NCBI GenBank assembly: GCA_016869215.1
Contig: VGEP01000038.1
Coordinates: 1-43,169 of the forward strand
Direction of reading: 5' to 3'
Length of the DNA: 43,169 nucleotides
Source of the DNA: Alphaproteobacteria bacterium
GTDB lineage: Bacteria > Pseudomonadota > Alphaproteobacteria > Rhizobiales > Xanthobacteraceae
Shown here: positions 1-7,997 of the stretch, in pieces
How the letters are laid out: every line of letters begins with the position of its first letter
Numbering within the stretch: the stretch's first letter is position 1
The notes under the pieces: model-generated
The model's database searches: none
What the model saw: the letters and a program-made list of their open reading frames with translations, nothing else
Told to the model about the DNA's origin: nothing
Program-made: the position numbers and the translations under genes

Positions 1-927
1 GCGGGGGCGACGGGCGCGGGCGCCCAGGCCGACTGGCCGGCGCGGCCGGTGCGGGTGATCGTGCCCTATCCGCCGGCGGGCGGCGCCGATACCGTGAGCC
101 GCATCATGTTCACCAAGCTTGGCGAGCTGTGGGGCAAGCAGTTCGTCATCGACAACCGCGGCGGCGCGGGCGGCACGATCGGCGAGGCCGCGGCCGCAAA
201 ATCCGATCCGGATGGTTACACCATCCTTTACGATGCGACCGCGTTCTCGGTGAACCCGGCGCTCTACCTCAACCTGCCGTTTAACTATGCGCGAGACTTC
301 CAGCCGGTGTTCCTGGCCTCGCTGGTGCCGAACATCCTGGTGGTGACGCCTTCGGAGCCGGCGAAGTCCGTGGCCGACGTCATCAAGGTCGCCAAGGAGG
401 CCAAGGACGGCCTCAACATGGCGTCGTCCGGCAACGGCACGCTGCAGCACCTGTCGCTGGAGCTGTTCCGGCACATGACCGGGACCAAGATCAATCACAT
501 CCCGTATCGCGGCGGCGGGCCGGCGCTTAACGACGTGGTCGCAGGGCAGGTGAAGTACTTCTTCTCCAACGGCTCGGCGTCGATCGGGTTGATCCAGGGC
601 GGCAAGGTGAAGGCCATCGCCCACACCGGCAGGGGCAAGCTGAACACGCTGCCCGACCTACCGTCGGTGCAGGAGACGCTGCCGGGCTTCGAGGCCTACG
701 AGTGGAACGGCGTGTTCGTTCCGACCGGCACGCCCGCCGCGATCGTCCAGAAGCTCAACGCCGGACTGAACGAGGTGCTGCGCCAGCCCGACATCGTCGA
801 CCGGCTGAGGAAGTTGAACGTCGATTTCCGGCAGAACACGCCGGACGAATTCCGCGCCTTCGTCGCCGCCGAGACCGCGAAATGGGGCAAGGTGGTCAAG
901 GACGCCGGCATCAAGCTCGGCGGCTGA
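1..927 (+). CDS. TTT (Bug/TctC family) solute-binding protein, 5' end cut by window
   Basis: Periplasmic binding protein of the tripartite tricarboxylate transporter type, expected to capture a small carboxylate. The reading frame is open to base 1, where it reads as the end of a signal peptide (…GAQADWPARP), so the start codon lies before the window. Seen: the family's first-domain signature DNRGGAGGTIG, the DPDGYT turn, the second-domain IPYRGGGPAL motif, and a C-terminal VVKDAGIKLGG. No cysteine is visible in the mature part, unlike several paralogs at 24-31 kb. It converges with the flavoprotein gene at 935, with 7 bases between the stops. Ligand unknown; family assignment is firm. Confidence 0.93.
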   Translation, partial: AGATGAGAQADWPARPVRVIVPYPPAGGADTVSRIMFTKLGELWGKQFVIDNRGGAGGTIGEAAAAKSDPDGYTILYDATAFSVNPALYLNLPFNYARDFQPVFLASLVPNILVVTPSEPAKSVADVIKVAKEAKDGLNMASSGNGTLQHLSLELFRHMTGTKINHIPYRGGGPALNDVVAGQVKYFFSNGSASIGLIQGGKVKAIAHTGRGKLNTLPDLPSVQETLPGFEAYEWNGVFVPTGTPAAIVQKLNAGLNEVLRQPDIVDRLRKLNVDFRQNTPDEFRAFVAAETAKWGKVVKDAGIKLGG

Positions 928-934
928 GCCGCAC

Positions 935-2680
935 TCAAGTCTCTGCTGCGAGCGCCATCGCCGCGCGATAGGCGAACACCATCGCCGGGCCGAGCGTGAT
1001 GCCTGGACCGGGATAGTGGCCGCGCATGATCGAGGCCATGTCGTTGCCGCACGCATAGAGATGCGGGATCGGCTGGCCGTCCGCCGCAAGTACGCGGCCG
1101 TCCTTGTCGGTCGAAAGCCCGATGCTGCTGCCGAGCGTGCTCGGATGGACCGCCATGGCGTAGTACGGCGGCGTGCCGATCGGGCCGATGCAGGGGTTCG
1201 GTTTGTGCGCCGGATCGCCGTTGTGGCGGTCGAAGTCGGTCGAGCCCTTGCCGAAGTCCTCGTCGACGCCGGTTTCGGCGAAGCGGTTGTGGCGCGTGAC
1301 GGTGTCGCGCAGGCCCGCGGCGTCGGCGCCGATGCGCGCGGCAAGCGCCTCGAGGCTTCCGGCCTCGGCCAGATAGCCGGTTTGAACGTAGCGCCGGACG
1401 CTCATGCGCGCCGGCGGCACGCGGCCAAGGCCGTACTTGCGCAGAAACGCGCGGTCGCAGATGAGCCATGCCGGGATCGTCGGCACCGTCAGGTGCGAGC
1501 GGTGCATGCTGGCGACGAAGTCGTGATACGACACCGCCTCGTCGACGAAGCGCCGGCCCGCGGCGTTGACGGCGATCAGGCCCGGCTTGGAGCGGTCGAG
1601 CGCGAGATGCGGATAGGCGCCGCGCCCGCCGCCGAGCCAGCGCGTTTCCGACACTGGAGACCAGAACACGGGCGAGGCGTGGTCGGTTTCCACCGCGGCG
1701 CCCGCCAATCGCGCGACGCGCATGCCGTCGCCCTCCGCGCCTTCGAACGCGACGGCATGGCGCAGCGGCGGCCGCACATGGTCGTTGAGGCGGTTGACGC
1801 TGCCGCCGAAGCCGCCGGTCGCCAGCACCACGCCGCGCCGGGCCTGCACCCGGATGGCCTTGCCGCCGGTCACCACCACGGCGCCGGCGATGCGTCCGTC
1901 CCAGTTCGACAATTGCAGCAGCGAAGCGTTCAGCCACACCGGAATGCCGGCGCGGCGCAGGCTGTAGAACAGCCGTGCGGCGAGCGCATTGCCCATCAGG
2001 AGCCGCGTGCCGCGCTTGTGGCGGAGGCGATCCATCGCATGACGCGCCAGTAGCGCCGCCGCACGGCGGAACGCGGCGAACGACGAAAGCGGGCGGGTGA
2101 GGGCGTCGATGTCGTCGCGGCCGATCATCATGCCGCCGAGCGCCATGAACTCGCCGATCGGCGGCCGCAGCAGATCGAAATCGGCGCTGAGCTTGCGGCC
2201 GTCGAACGGCACCGGCATCAGCGCGCGGCCGGCGAGCGTGGTGCCTGGGCGGTTCGACAGGTAGTCCGGGTGGCGCGCGTAAAGCTGGAACTTCACCTCG
2301 CTGTGGCGCTCCAGGAATTCGACCGCGTCCGGCGCGGTCTGGAGATACGCGGCGCGGCGGTCGTCGAATGCCAGGCCGATGATTGCGTCGAGATAGCGGT
2401 GCGCGTTGGCGACGTCGCCCTTGAATCCGGCCTCGCGCGCCTGCCGCGTGCCGGGCACCCAGATCGTGCCGGCCGAGGTCGCGGTGGTGCCGCCGACCTG
2501 CGCCGACTTTTCGCACAGCAGAACGTCGAGCCCCTCAAGCTTGCAGACAAGGGCTGCGGTCATGCCGGCCGCGCCGGCGCCGATCACCAGAACGTCGACA
2601 GTGATTTCGTCGGCGCCCGCCGGTCCGGCTGCACCTGCCGCCTCGATCGTGTTCACCGCCGCAACGTCCGTTTGATCCAA
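935..2680 (-). CDS. FAD-dependent dehydrogenase, KstD / fumarate-reductase flavoprotein type
   Basis: A 581-residue flavoprotein of the COG1053 superfamily. The N-terminal dinucleotide-binding motif VLVIGAGAAGMTAAL (about residues 30-45) and a C-terminal GHYPGPGITLGPAMVFAYRA segment resemble 3-ketosteroid dehydrogenases and related FAD-binding dehydrogenases, which oxidise or reduce a C-C bond next to a carbonyl or carboxylate. Substrate is unknown; a steroid role is not implied by the sequence alone. The start given is a TTG at 2680 without a clear Shine-Dalgarno; a GTG at 2656 is an alternative. The gene diverges from hsp20 with only 96 bases between, and a candidate FNR/FixK site lies just upstream of its start. 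Confidence 0.85.
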   Translation of the reverse strand: MDQTDVAAVNTIEAAGAAGPAGADEITVDVLVIGAGAAGMTAALVCKLEGLDVLLCEKSAQVGGTTATSAGTIWVPGTRQAREAGFKGDVANAHRYLDAIIGLAFDDRRAAYLQTAPDAVEFLERHSEVKFQLYARHPDYLSNRPGTTLAGRALMPVPFDGRKLSADFDLLRPPIGEFMALGGMMIGRDDIDALTRPLSSFAAFRRAAALLARHAMDRLRHKRGTRLLMGNALAARLFYSLRRAGIPVWLNASLLQLSNWDGRIAGAVVVTGGKAIRVQARRGVVLATGGFGGSVNRLNDHVRPPLRHAVAFEGAEGDGMRVARLAGAAVETDHASPVFWSPVSETRWLGGGRGAYPHLALDRSKPGLIAVNAAGRRFVDEAVSYHDFVASMHRSHLTVPTIPAWLICDRAFLRKYGLGRVPPARMSVRRYVQTGYLAEAGSLEALAARIGADAAGLRDTVTRHNRFAETGVDEDFGKGSTDFDRHNGDPAHKPNPCIGPIGTPPYYAMAVHPSTLGSSIGLSTDKDGRVLAADGQPIPHLYACGNDMASIMRGHYPGPGITLGPAMVFAYRAAMALAAET

Positions 2681-2686
2681 GTCGAC

Positions 2687-2700
2687 TTGATCCAGGTCAA
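2687..2700. promoter_or_regulatory. candidate FNR/FixK-type binding site
   Basis: TTGATCCAGGTCAA fits the FNR/FixK pattern TTGA-N6-TCAA with both half-sites intact. Its centre (2693.5) is about 41 bases before a plausible start point near 2735 that follows a weak -10-like GATTAC (2721-2726), the class II activation geometry. A second half-site repeat, TTGATCCA, lies 15 bases upstream at 2672-2679, inside the start of the divergent gene. Prediction only. Confidence 0.45.
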
Positions 2701-2776
2701 CGCCCCCGCTCCGCCGCCGCGATTACCTGCAAGCGGCATGGGCCGTTCGCGTGGCCTGGCATGAAAGGAGGTCATC

Positions 2777-3271
2777 ATGGCACAGGACATCAAGAAGCAG
2801 GAAGCCGGCACGCCGGCGCCGCTTTATCGCGATCCGTTTTCGGACATGCGCTCCGAGATGGACCGGATGTTCGAAGGATTTCTCGGGCGAAACCTGTTCG
2901 GCCGTTCTGGGCTGCCGCGGGTGGCGGCGTCGAAAATCTCCGTTCCCGACGTCGACATCCGGGAGAACGACAAGGAGATCATCTTCGAGGCCGACATGCC
3001 CGGCGTCGACGAGAAGGACGTCGCTATCGTGCTGCGCGACGGCGTGCTCTCGCTGAAGGGCGAGAAGAAGTCGGAGCGCGACGAGAAGAGGGACACCTAC
3101 CATCTGGTCGAGCGCAGCTACGGCTCGTTCGAGCGCTCGTTCGAACTGCCGGACACGGCCGACGAGGACCGGATCAAGGCCAACTTCGAGAAGGGCGTGC
3201 TCCGCATCGTTGTGCCGAAAAAGCCGGAGGCCGTGAAGGCCGCAAAGACCATTCCGATCGGCAAGAACTGA
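2777..3271 (+). CDS. Hsp20 / alpha-crystallin family small heat-shock protein
   Basis: A 164-residue ATP-independent chaperone that binds unfolding proteins. The alpha-crystallin domain spans about residues 50-155 and ends with the diagnostic ANFEKGVLRI motif (A-x3-x-G-V-L); a variable N-terminal arm precedes it. The start is supported by a very strong Shine-Dalgarno (AAAGGAGG, 2764-2771) six bases before the ATG. Upstream lie a candidate FNR/FixK site and no recognisable sigma-32 promoter or ROSE thermometer, so low-oxygen control is possible. A strong hairpin terminator follows at 3292-3323, so it is probably monocistronic. Confidence 0.95.
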   Translation: MAQDIKKQEAGTPAPLYRDPFSDMRSEMDRMFEGFLGRNLFGRSGLPRVAASKISVPDVDIRENDKEIIFEADMPGVDEKDVAIVLRDGVLSLKGEKKSERDEKRDTYHLVERSYGSFERSFELPDTADEDRIKANFEKGVLRIVVPKKPEAVKAAKTIPIGKN

Positions 3272-3291
3272 ACGGTACCGCCGGACGTTCC

Positions 3292-3323
3292 GCGCGAGCC
3301 GGGTGCAATCGCCCGGCTCGCGC
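3292..3323 (+). terminator. rho-independent terminator of hsp20
   Basis: Perfect 12-bp inverted repeat (GCGCGAGCCGGG / CCCGGCTCGCGC) with an 8-base loop, followed by TTTCGTTT. It lies 20 bases after the hsp20 stop codon. Confidence 0.85.
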
Positions 3324-3385
3324 TTTCGTTTGCGGCGTCCGCGCGCTCGGCTACTATCGCCCTCCGATTTCGAGGCAGGCAGGCG

Positions 3386-4081
3386 ATGACCACCGTGGAC
3401 CATCCGGCGCTCGCGAACGAAAGCGGGCGCACGTTCGGCTCATATTTCGCGCGGTCCGATGCTGGGCGCGTCCCCGGCGTCGTCGTGCTGCACGATATGT
3501 TTGGATTGAACGACCCGATCCGGGCGGTTGCGGACCGATATGCTCAACGCGGCTACGCGGCGCTGGTTCCAAACCTGTTCTGGCGGTCGGCCCATCCGGA
3601 GCCGATGTCCTACGATGCCGCGCAGCATCCGGCGGCGTGGGAGCGGCTGAACGCCGTCGATCTCGGACAGGTGGCGAAAGACATCGGCGTGGCGGCCGAC
3701 TGGCTCCGCGCGCAGCCCGGTTCGACCGGCAAGGTCGGCGCGATCGGCTTCTGCGGCGGCGGGCGTTGGGCTTATCTCGCGGCGGCGCGCTGCAACATCG
3801 ACGCCGCGGCATCGCTCTACGGCCTCGGCGTGTCGCAGCATCTGGGCGAACTGGGCCACGTGAAGTGCCCGCTGCAACTGCACTACGGACTGAAGGACGA
3901 GCACATTCCAAAGGCGGAGGTCGACGCGGTGTCGCGGGGCGTGCAGGGGAGGGCCGGCGTCCGGGTGTTCACCTATCCGGACGGCCGGCATTCGTTCGCC
4001 AATCCGGTGCGGCCGGGCTACGACCCGGCCATCACCGCGCTCGCCTACGAGCGCATCGACGCAATGTTCGCAGCAATGTGA
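3386..4081 (+). CDS. dienelactone hydrolase family protein
   Basis: A 231-residue alpha/beta hydrolase. The catalytic triad falls on Cys123 (GFCGGGR), Asp171 (GLKDEH) and His202 (GRHSF), the same numbers as in Pseudomonas ClcD. The glutamate that activates the nucleophile in ClcD (Glu36) appears as Asp37 here (LHDMFG). Family members open dienelactones in chlorocatechol breakdown, but many homologs are general carboxyl-ester hydrolases; no other chlorocatechol gene is visible here, so the substrate is open. Cytoplasmic, no signal peptide. It converges with the Bug gene at 4088, with 6 bases between the stops. Confidence 0.9.
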   Translation: MTTVDHPALANESGRTFGSYFARSDAGRVPGVVVLHDMFGLNDPIRAVADRYAQRGYAALVPNLFWRSAHPEPMSYDAAQHPAAWERLNAVDLGQVAKDIGVAADWLRAQPGSTGKVGAIGFCGGGRWAYLAAARCNIDAAASLYGLGVSQHLGELGHVKCPLQLHYGLKDEHIPKAEVDAVSRGVQGRAGVRVFTYPDGRHSFANPVRPGYDPAITALAYERIDAMFAAM

Positions 4082-4087
4082 CCCGCG

Positions 4088-5047
4088 CTATTTCTTCAAT
4101 CCCGCGCTTGCCACCACCGCCGACCAGCGCTTCTGCTCGGCTTCCATGTGGCGGCGGAAGTCGGCCGGCGAGCCGCCGAAGACGTCGACCGATTGGTTCC
4201 GAAGCGACTTCAGCAGTTCCTGGTCCTTCAGCGCGGCGTTGGCGGCGGCCGACAAGCGGGCGATGACCGGCTGCGGCGTGCCTGCAGGCGCCGCGATCCC
4301 GAACCACAGCACCGAGACGCAGTCCGGCACGCCGGATTCGATCATGGTCGGCAGGTCGGGCAGGATCGTGCCGCGCTTCGCGTCGGTCACGCCGAGCGCC
4401 ACCAGCTTGCCGGCGCGCACGTGGCCCATCACGGTCGAAGCCGGCGAGAAGTAGCCGTGGATGCGGCCGGCCAGCAGGTCGGTCACCACCTGCGGGCTGC
4501 CGGTGTAGGGGATGTGGGTGATCTTCACCTGGGCCAGGTGATTGAACAGCTCCAGTGCGAGATGCGTCGAGCTTCCGACGCCGGACGAGCCGAACGACAG
4601 CGCGCCGGGTTTTTCCTTGGCGCGCGCGATCAGGTCCTTGACGGTCTTGATCCCGCTTTCGGGGTTCACCACCAGGACCGTCGGCGTCGACGTGAGCAGC
4701 GTGATCGGCTCGAAGTCCTTCATGATGTCGAATTGCAGGTTCGACGCCATCGCCGCGTTGATCATGTTGGCCGCGGAAGCGACGAACAGCGTGTAGCCGT
4801 CCTTCGGCGCGCGGGCGACCTGGAGCGCAGCGAGGCTCGACGCCGCGCCCGGCCGGTTCTCGACCACGATCTGCTGGCCGAGGAGCTGGCCCATCTTGGT
4901 GCCGATGACGCGTGCGGAAATGTCGGCGGTGGTGCCGGCAGGAAAGCCCGAGATCAGGCGGATCGGCTGGTTGGGATAGTCCTGGGCATGCGCGGCGGTG
5001 GCGAATGCGGCGATGGCTGCGGCCGCAAGCATCGATAAGGTCTTCAC
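4088..5047 (-). CDS. TTT (Bug/TctC family) solute-binding protein
   Basis: A 319-residue periplasmic binding protein with a signal peptide ending near …AHA-QDYP (about residue 22). Seen: VENRPGAASSL in place of the usual ENxxGAGG signature, KDGYT, HIPYTGSPQV and the LWFGIAAPAGTP motif. The start is a GTG supported by GGAGG six bases upstream. It resembles the canonical Bug proteins of Betaproteobacteria more than the array at 24-31 kb. It stands alone, with no membrane subunits beside it, and has a divergent 250-base upstream region shared with the small cysteine protein. Ligand unknown. Confidence 0.93.
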   Translation of the reverse strand: MKTLSMLAAAAIAAFATAAHAQDYPNQPIRLISGFPAGTTADISARVIGTKMGQLLGQQIVVENRPGAASSLAALQVARAPKDGYTLFVASAANMINAAMASNLQFDIMKDFEPITLLTSTPTVLVVNPESGIKTVKDLIARAKEKPGALSFGSSGVGSSTHLALELFNHLAQVKITHIPYTGSPQVVTDLLAGRIHGYFSPASTVMGHVRAGKLVALGVTDAKRGTILPDLPTMIESGVPDCVSVLWFGIAAPAGTPQPVIARLSAAANAALKDQELLKSLRNQSVDVFGGSPADFRRHMEAEQKRWSAVVASAGLKK

Positions 5048-5300
5048 GGCAATCCTCCGACGATTTTCTTGTTAACGGGAATCCAACCATGTTTTGGCTT
5101 GCGGCGCCAGCATGACCGTCCGGTGCGCTGGCGGCAACTCCGCGTAAGGTCTTTGGCCGGCGGCTTCTGGCGGGCGATCCGAAGCTCCGCTCGAGGCAAA
5201 CATCCTGTGCACTGCTCGTCTTGCTCGAATTGCAATGGGAATGCGCCTCCCGCAGACTGGCCGTCGTTCGGCAACGGCGCCACCAGGAGGAATGACCACC

Positions 5301-5492
5301 ATGCGATTCATTTTTGCTGCTCTCATCGCGCTTTCGCTCGTTCCGCCCGTAACTTTGACGATGGTTTCGGATGCCGCGGCACAAGCGTGCCGTCAGAAGT
5401 GCAACAACGAGGAGATGGCCTGTCTGAAGCGGACCAACAACAAGAGCCAATGCGGCAACCAAGCCAAAGCCTGCGCCGCGAAGTGCAAGTAA
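5301..5492 (+). CDS. small secreted protein with six symmetrically spaced cysteines
   Basis: About 63 residues; not a family I recognise. A signal peptide (hydrophobic residues 3-20, ending …DAAAQA) is followed by a roughly 35-residue polar mature part with six cysteines in the pattern C-x3-C-x6-C-x9-C-x6-C-x3-C, mirror-symmetric about its centre. This suggests a disulfide-tied helical hairpin or a metal-binding peptide in the periplasm. The start at 5301 is preferred because AGGAGG (5285-5290) sits 10 bases away; the in-frame ATG at 5292 is too close to it. Nine bases separate its stop from the next gene, so the two are probably co-transcribed. Confidence 0.7.
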   Translation: MRFIFAALIALSLVPPVTLTMVSDAAAQACRQKCNNEEMACLKRTNNKSQCGNQAKACAAKCK

Positions 5493-5501
5493 AGCCTGCG
5501 G

Positions 5502-7199
5502 GTGAGCCGCAAGCGAAGGGATCGGCAGCAGGCGGCGCGGGATAAGGCGCCGCCTCGCGAGCCGGTTGCCGCGCCGTTGCCGCCCGACGATGCGGAATTG
5601 CAGCTTTGGCCGGATTATTGGCGCCGGTTCGCCGAGCTGTTGTATCCGGCATGGCTTCGGCATCCGGACCCGGCAGCGCCGACCGTTCGCTTTGATCCGA
5701 GCCAGAGACGCTGGTCGTGGGGAAGTCCGCATAACGCATTCGGCGCGACCCTCCTCGATGGCGCCATTCAATGGCGCGAGGAATGGCCCGACGATAACGA
5801 GTTCGAGCAGTCGATCGCTGAATTCATCGCCTTTGGCGCGCCGGACGATTTCGCACCTCCGTTGGTCGCGAGCGACCTGCGCGAGGCAATACGGGCGCGC
5901 AATCCCGCCGGCTGGCCCGACGTCCTGGCGCAGGCGGCTGTCATGCGCTGGGATGCGCTGAAGCGCCATGGACTGGCGGGAGCGCGCGGAGGCGACACCG
6001 GCGCGTCGCAGCCGGACTACACGCGGACCGGTACCGCGGTCTGGGAGTGGGGCGACTCCGCCGACGGCTACACCGCCATCCTCACGGGCAAGAGCATCAG
6101 CTGGAATTGGCACGGGCCGAAGGATTTCGGCAACACGATCGGGCAATCGGTCATCGAATTCATCGCGCGCGGATCGGACGAGAAGACCACGCCCGATGCG
6201 CTGGCGTGGGAAATGTTCCTCGCCGTCCGGGAGCGCGACTTCAAAGCCTGGCCCGGCTTGCTGGCCAAGGCCGGGCAACTGCAGGACCGGGACCAACAGG
6301 GCACCCCGGACGGTCAGCCGGAGCCCCGCCGCGATCCGAAGTGGAGCAATCGCGAAAACGCGCCACGCGCGTCTTCGCCATCGGATTCAGAGACAGCCGG
6401 CCGCGACGCGCCCGAGCCCTTGGGCGCGGTGCTACTGCAAGGGGCGGGCGTCATCGGCGCGAGCGCGGCGATCGCGATGGCGGTCGCCACCGTCATGCCG
6501 ACGCTCGGGAAGTACGTCAGCATCCTGCTTCCGGTCCTGCTCGGCTTTGCCGCTGCGTTTCGCTGGGGCAGCATGGCCCTGATCGTTGCGGGCTTCTTTG
6601 GCGTGGCGGCGGGCGCCGGCGGCCAGTACGCATTCGAACGCCATATGGAACTGGCGCGCGGCGTTGCGGTGACGCTCGAATCGATTGCCGATGCGCCGAA
6701 CCATCCCGATGCGACGCGCTTTGTCGTGTCCGACGCGCGGGCCGCGCCCGCGTTCCCGGGCAGCACGGAGCGCACGACGGTCCGGCAACACGGTGCGGGA
6801 CCGCGCATCGAACGGTGGTCGCTGCAGGTCATGCCGCTGGTGCCGCGGTCGTGGAACCGGGCGCAGGCGGTGCCGGCCTGGCTCGCCTGCACAACGAGCG
6901 TCGGCTCCGACTGCCTGGATCGGGCCGATGACAGCGTCAGCCGGACGGTCCGCGTGCGCGACTACGATCTCGATTTCTACCGCGCGGCCGTCGCCGCCGC
7001 CGAACGCCGTCACGGGGTACGAAGCGCGCCCGATGCGCCCGTGGTCGAAATCTCCAGCGATCCGGTCGGCGCTCCGGGACTTTATCTGGCAGGGGCCGCG
7101 ATCGTGCCGCTTGCAGTGTACGCGCTGTGGGCGATCGGATTGGCCGGCTGGCGCGGCGGCCGCAAGTTATGGAAGCGCAACAACGCAGCGCCGTCGTGA
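5502..7199 (+). CDS. unrecognised membrane protein with a duplicated N-terminal domain
   Basis: A 565-residue protein starting with GTG. Residues about 70-146 and 180-257 are two copies of one domain, sharing a W-x-W-G start, a G-x-I-x-W strand, QS-x2-EFIA-x-G, and a W-P-x2-LA-x-A end. A charged linker follows (about 260-305), then two or three membrane helices between 308 and 378, a predicted extracytoplasmic region (about 380-520, with Cys463 and Cys471) and a last membrane helix at about 525-550. The topology suggests the duplicated domains face the cytoplasm. No catalytic motif is seen. It follows the small cysteine protein by 9 bases and converges with the gene at 7221. Confidence 0.75.
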   Translation: MSRKRRDRQQAARDKAPPREPVAAPLPPDDAELQLWPDYWRRFAELLYPAWLRHPDPAAPTVRFDPSQRRWSWGSPHNAFGATLLDGAIQWREEWPDDNEFEQSIAEFIAFGAPDDFAPPLVASDLREAIRARNPAGWPDVLAQAAVMRWDALKRHGLAGARGGDTGASQPDYTRTGTAVWEWGDSADGYTAILTGKSISWNWHGPKDFGNTIGQSVIEFIARGSDEKTTPDALAWEMFLAVRERDFKAWPGLLAKAGQLQDRDQQGTPDGQPEPRRDPKWSNRENAPRASSPSDSETAGRDAPEPLGAVLLQGAGVIGASAAIAMAVATVMPTLGKYVSILLPVLLGFAAAFRWGSMALIVAGFFGVAAGAGGQYAFERHMELARGVAVTLESIADAPNHPDATRFVVSDARAAPAFPGSTERTTVRQHGAGPRIERWSLQVMPLVPRSWNRAQAVPAWLACTTSVGSDCLDRADDSVSRTVRVRDYDLDFYRAAVAAAERRHGVRSAPDAPVVEISSDPVGAPGLYLAGAAIVPLAVYALWAIGLAGWRGGRKLWKRNNAAPS

Positions 7200-7201
7200 G
7201 C

Positions 7202-7218
7202 CGGCGCGTTCCGCGCCG
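7202..7218. terminator. hairpin between convergent genes
   Basis: Perfect 7-bp inverted repeat CGGCGCG / CGCGCCG with loop TTC, exactly between the stops of the genes ending at 7199 and 7221. No T-tract on either strand, so termination is inferred from position. Confidence 0.4.
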
Positions 7219-7220
7219 AC

Positions 7221-7472
7221 CTAGGCGCCGCCCGGGCGCTCCCTGCGCCAGAGGCCGCGCACCAGCGTCACCAGGAACCCGAGTACGAAACCGATCGCGC
7301 TCGCCCGATACGCCGCCGCGATAGTGCCAAGCGCGCACGCGCTGGCGTTGCCGGAGGTGTCGCAAAACGGGTTGAAGACGGCCCCGGTCGCAAGCGCGGC
7401 GAACGCAACGATCAGCGCGACGATGCCCCAGACCAGGGCCCATAGAAACGAGCGAAAGAGAAGCCACACCAT
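7221..7472 (-). CDS. small membrane protein, function unknown
   Basis: An 83-residue protein with two strong membrane helices (about residues 3-32 and 52-74), a short loop between them carrying two cysteines (FCDTSGNASAC), and a positively charged C-terminus (LWRRERPGG), which predicts both ends in the cytoplasm. No family recognised. The ribosome-binding site is weak (AGGGA about 10 bases before the ATG). It converges with the 565-residue membrane protein gene and lies upstream of the VOC gene on the same strand. Confidence 0.6.
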   Translation of the reverse strand: MVWLLFRSFLWALVWGIVALIVAFAALATGAVFNPFCDTSGNASACALGTIAAAYRASAIGFVLGFLVTLVRGLWRRERPGGA

Positions 7473-7558
7473 CGCGTCGTGTCCCTATGCTTGCTCTGCC
7501 ACCTGCGCTGCGCAGACCATGCCGGGCCGTCGGCGCGACGTCCACGGCGGCGTTGGTG

Positions 7559-7963
7559 CTACGTTCCTCCGGCGTAGGCCGTGCGGTTGATAAACTCCAG
7601 TGCGGTGCCGTCCGGGTCGCGGAAGTAGGCGCGCGGACCGTCGATGGTGCCGCCGCGGCGATCCTCTTCGAAGAACACGTCGACGCCCTTCGCGCGCAGG
7701 CCGTCGACCGCGGCCCGATACTCGGCGGCGTCGACGATGAACGCGTGATGCACACCGTTCGACATTTCGAGCGGGCCCTTGACGATGGGCGCGGGGCGTT
7801 TGATCAGCAGCAGGCAGACGCCTCCAGCATCGAGGAAGGTGATGCCCTGGTCTTTCGTCTGGCTCAGGAATTTGCAGCCGACGATCTCGGTGTAGAACTT
7901 CGTGCTCCGGTCGATGTTGCTGACCGGAATGCTGAAATGCGCAACGCCTTTGAGGTCCGGCAT
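7559..7963 (-). CDS. VOC family (glyoxalase/bleomycin-resistance-like) protein
   Basis: A 134-residue vicinal-oxygen-chelate protein with two beta-alpha-beta-beta-beta halves. Seen: GVAHFSIPV with a candidate metal-ligand His9, NGVHHAFIV at the start of the second half, and FRDPDGTALEFI with the usual C-terminal glutamate. This pattern is typical of single-domain glyoxalase-like or ring-cleavage-like proteins; substrate unknown. The frame is open far upstream, but the ATG at 7963 has a clear GGAGGG eight bases before it and homology begins there. Downstream of the HI0933-type flavoprotein gene on the same strand. Confidence 0.88.
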   Translation of the reverse strand: MPDLKGVAHFSIPVSNIDRSTKFYTEIVGCKFLSQTKDQGITFLDAGGVCLLLIKRPAPIVKGPLEMSNGVHHAFIVDAAEYRAAVDGLRAKGVDVFFEEDRRGGTIDGPRAYFRDPDGTALEFINRTAYAGGT

Positions 7964-7997
7964 GACAGTGACCCTCCGTCCACGCCGGGACATGGTC

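Noticed and set aside
2701-2776. ROSE-type RNA thermometer before hsp20
   Set aside because: The Shine-Dalgarno AAAGGAGG is not clearly paired with a conserved UUGCU-like strand; only an imperfect hairpin (2737-2762) lies upstream of it.
4032-6296. Very long open frame on the minus strand (754 codons) across a Bug gene and unknown genes
   Set aside because: High-GC antisense frame. It lacks domains, has Arg/Ala/Pro-rich low-complexity translation, and overlaps well-supported genes on both strands.
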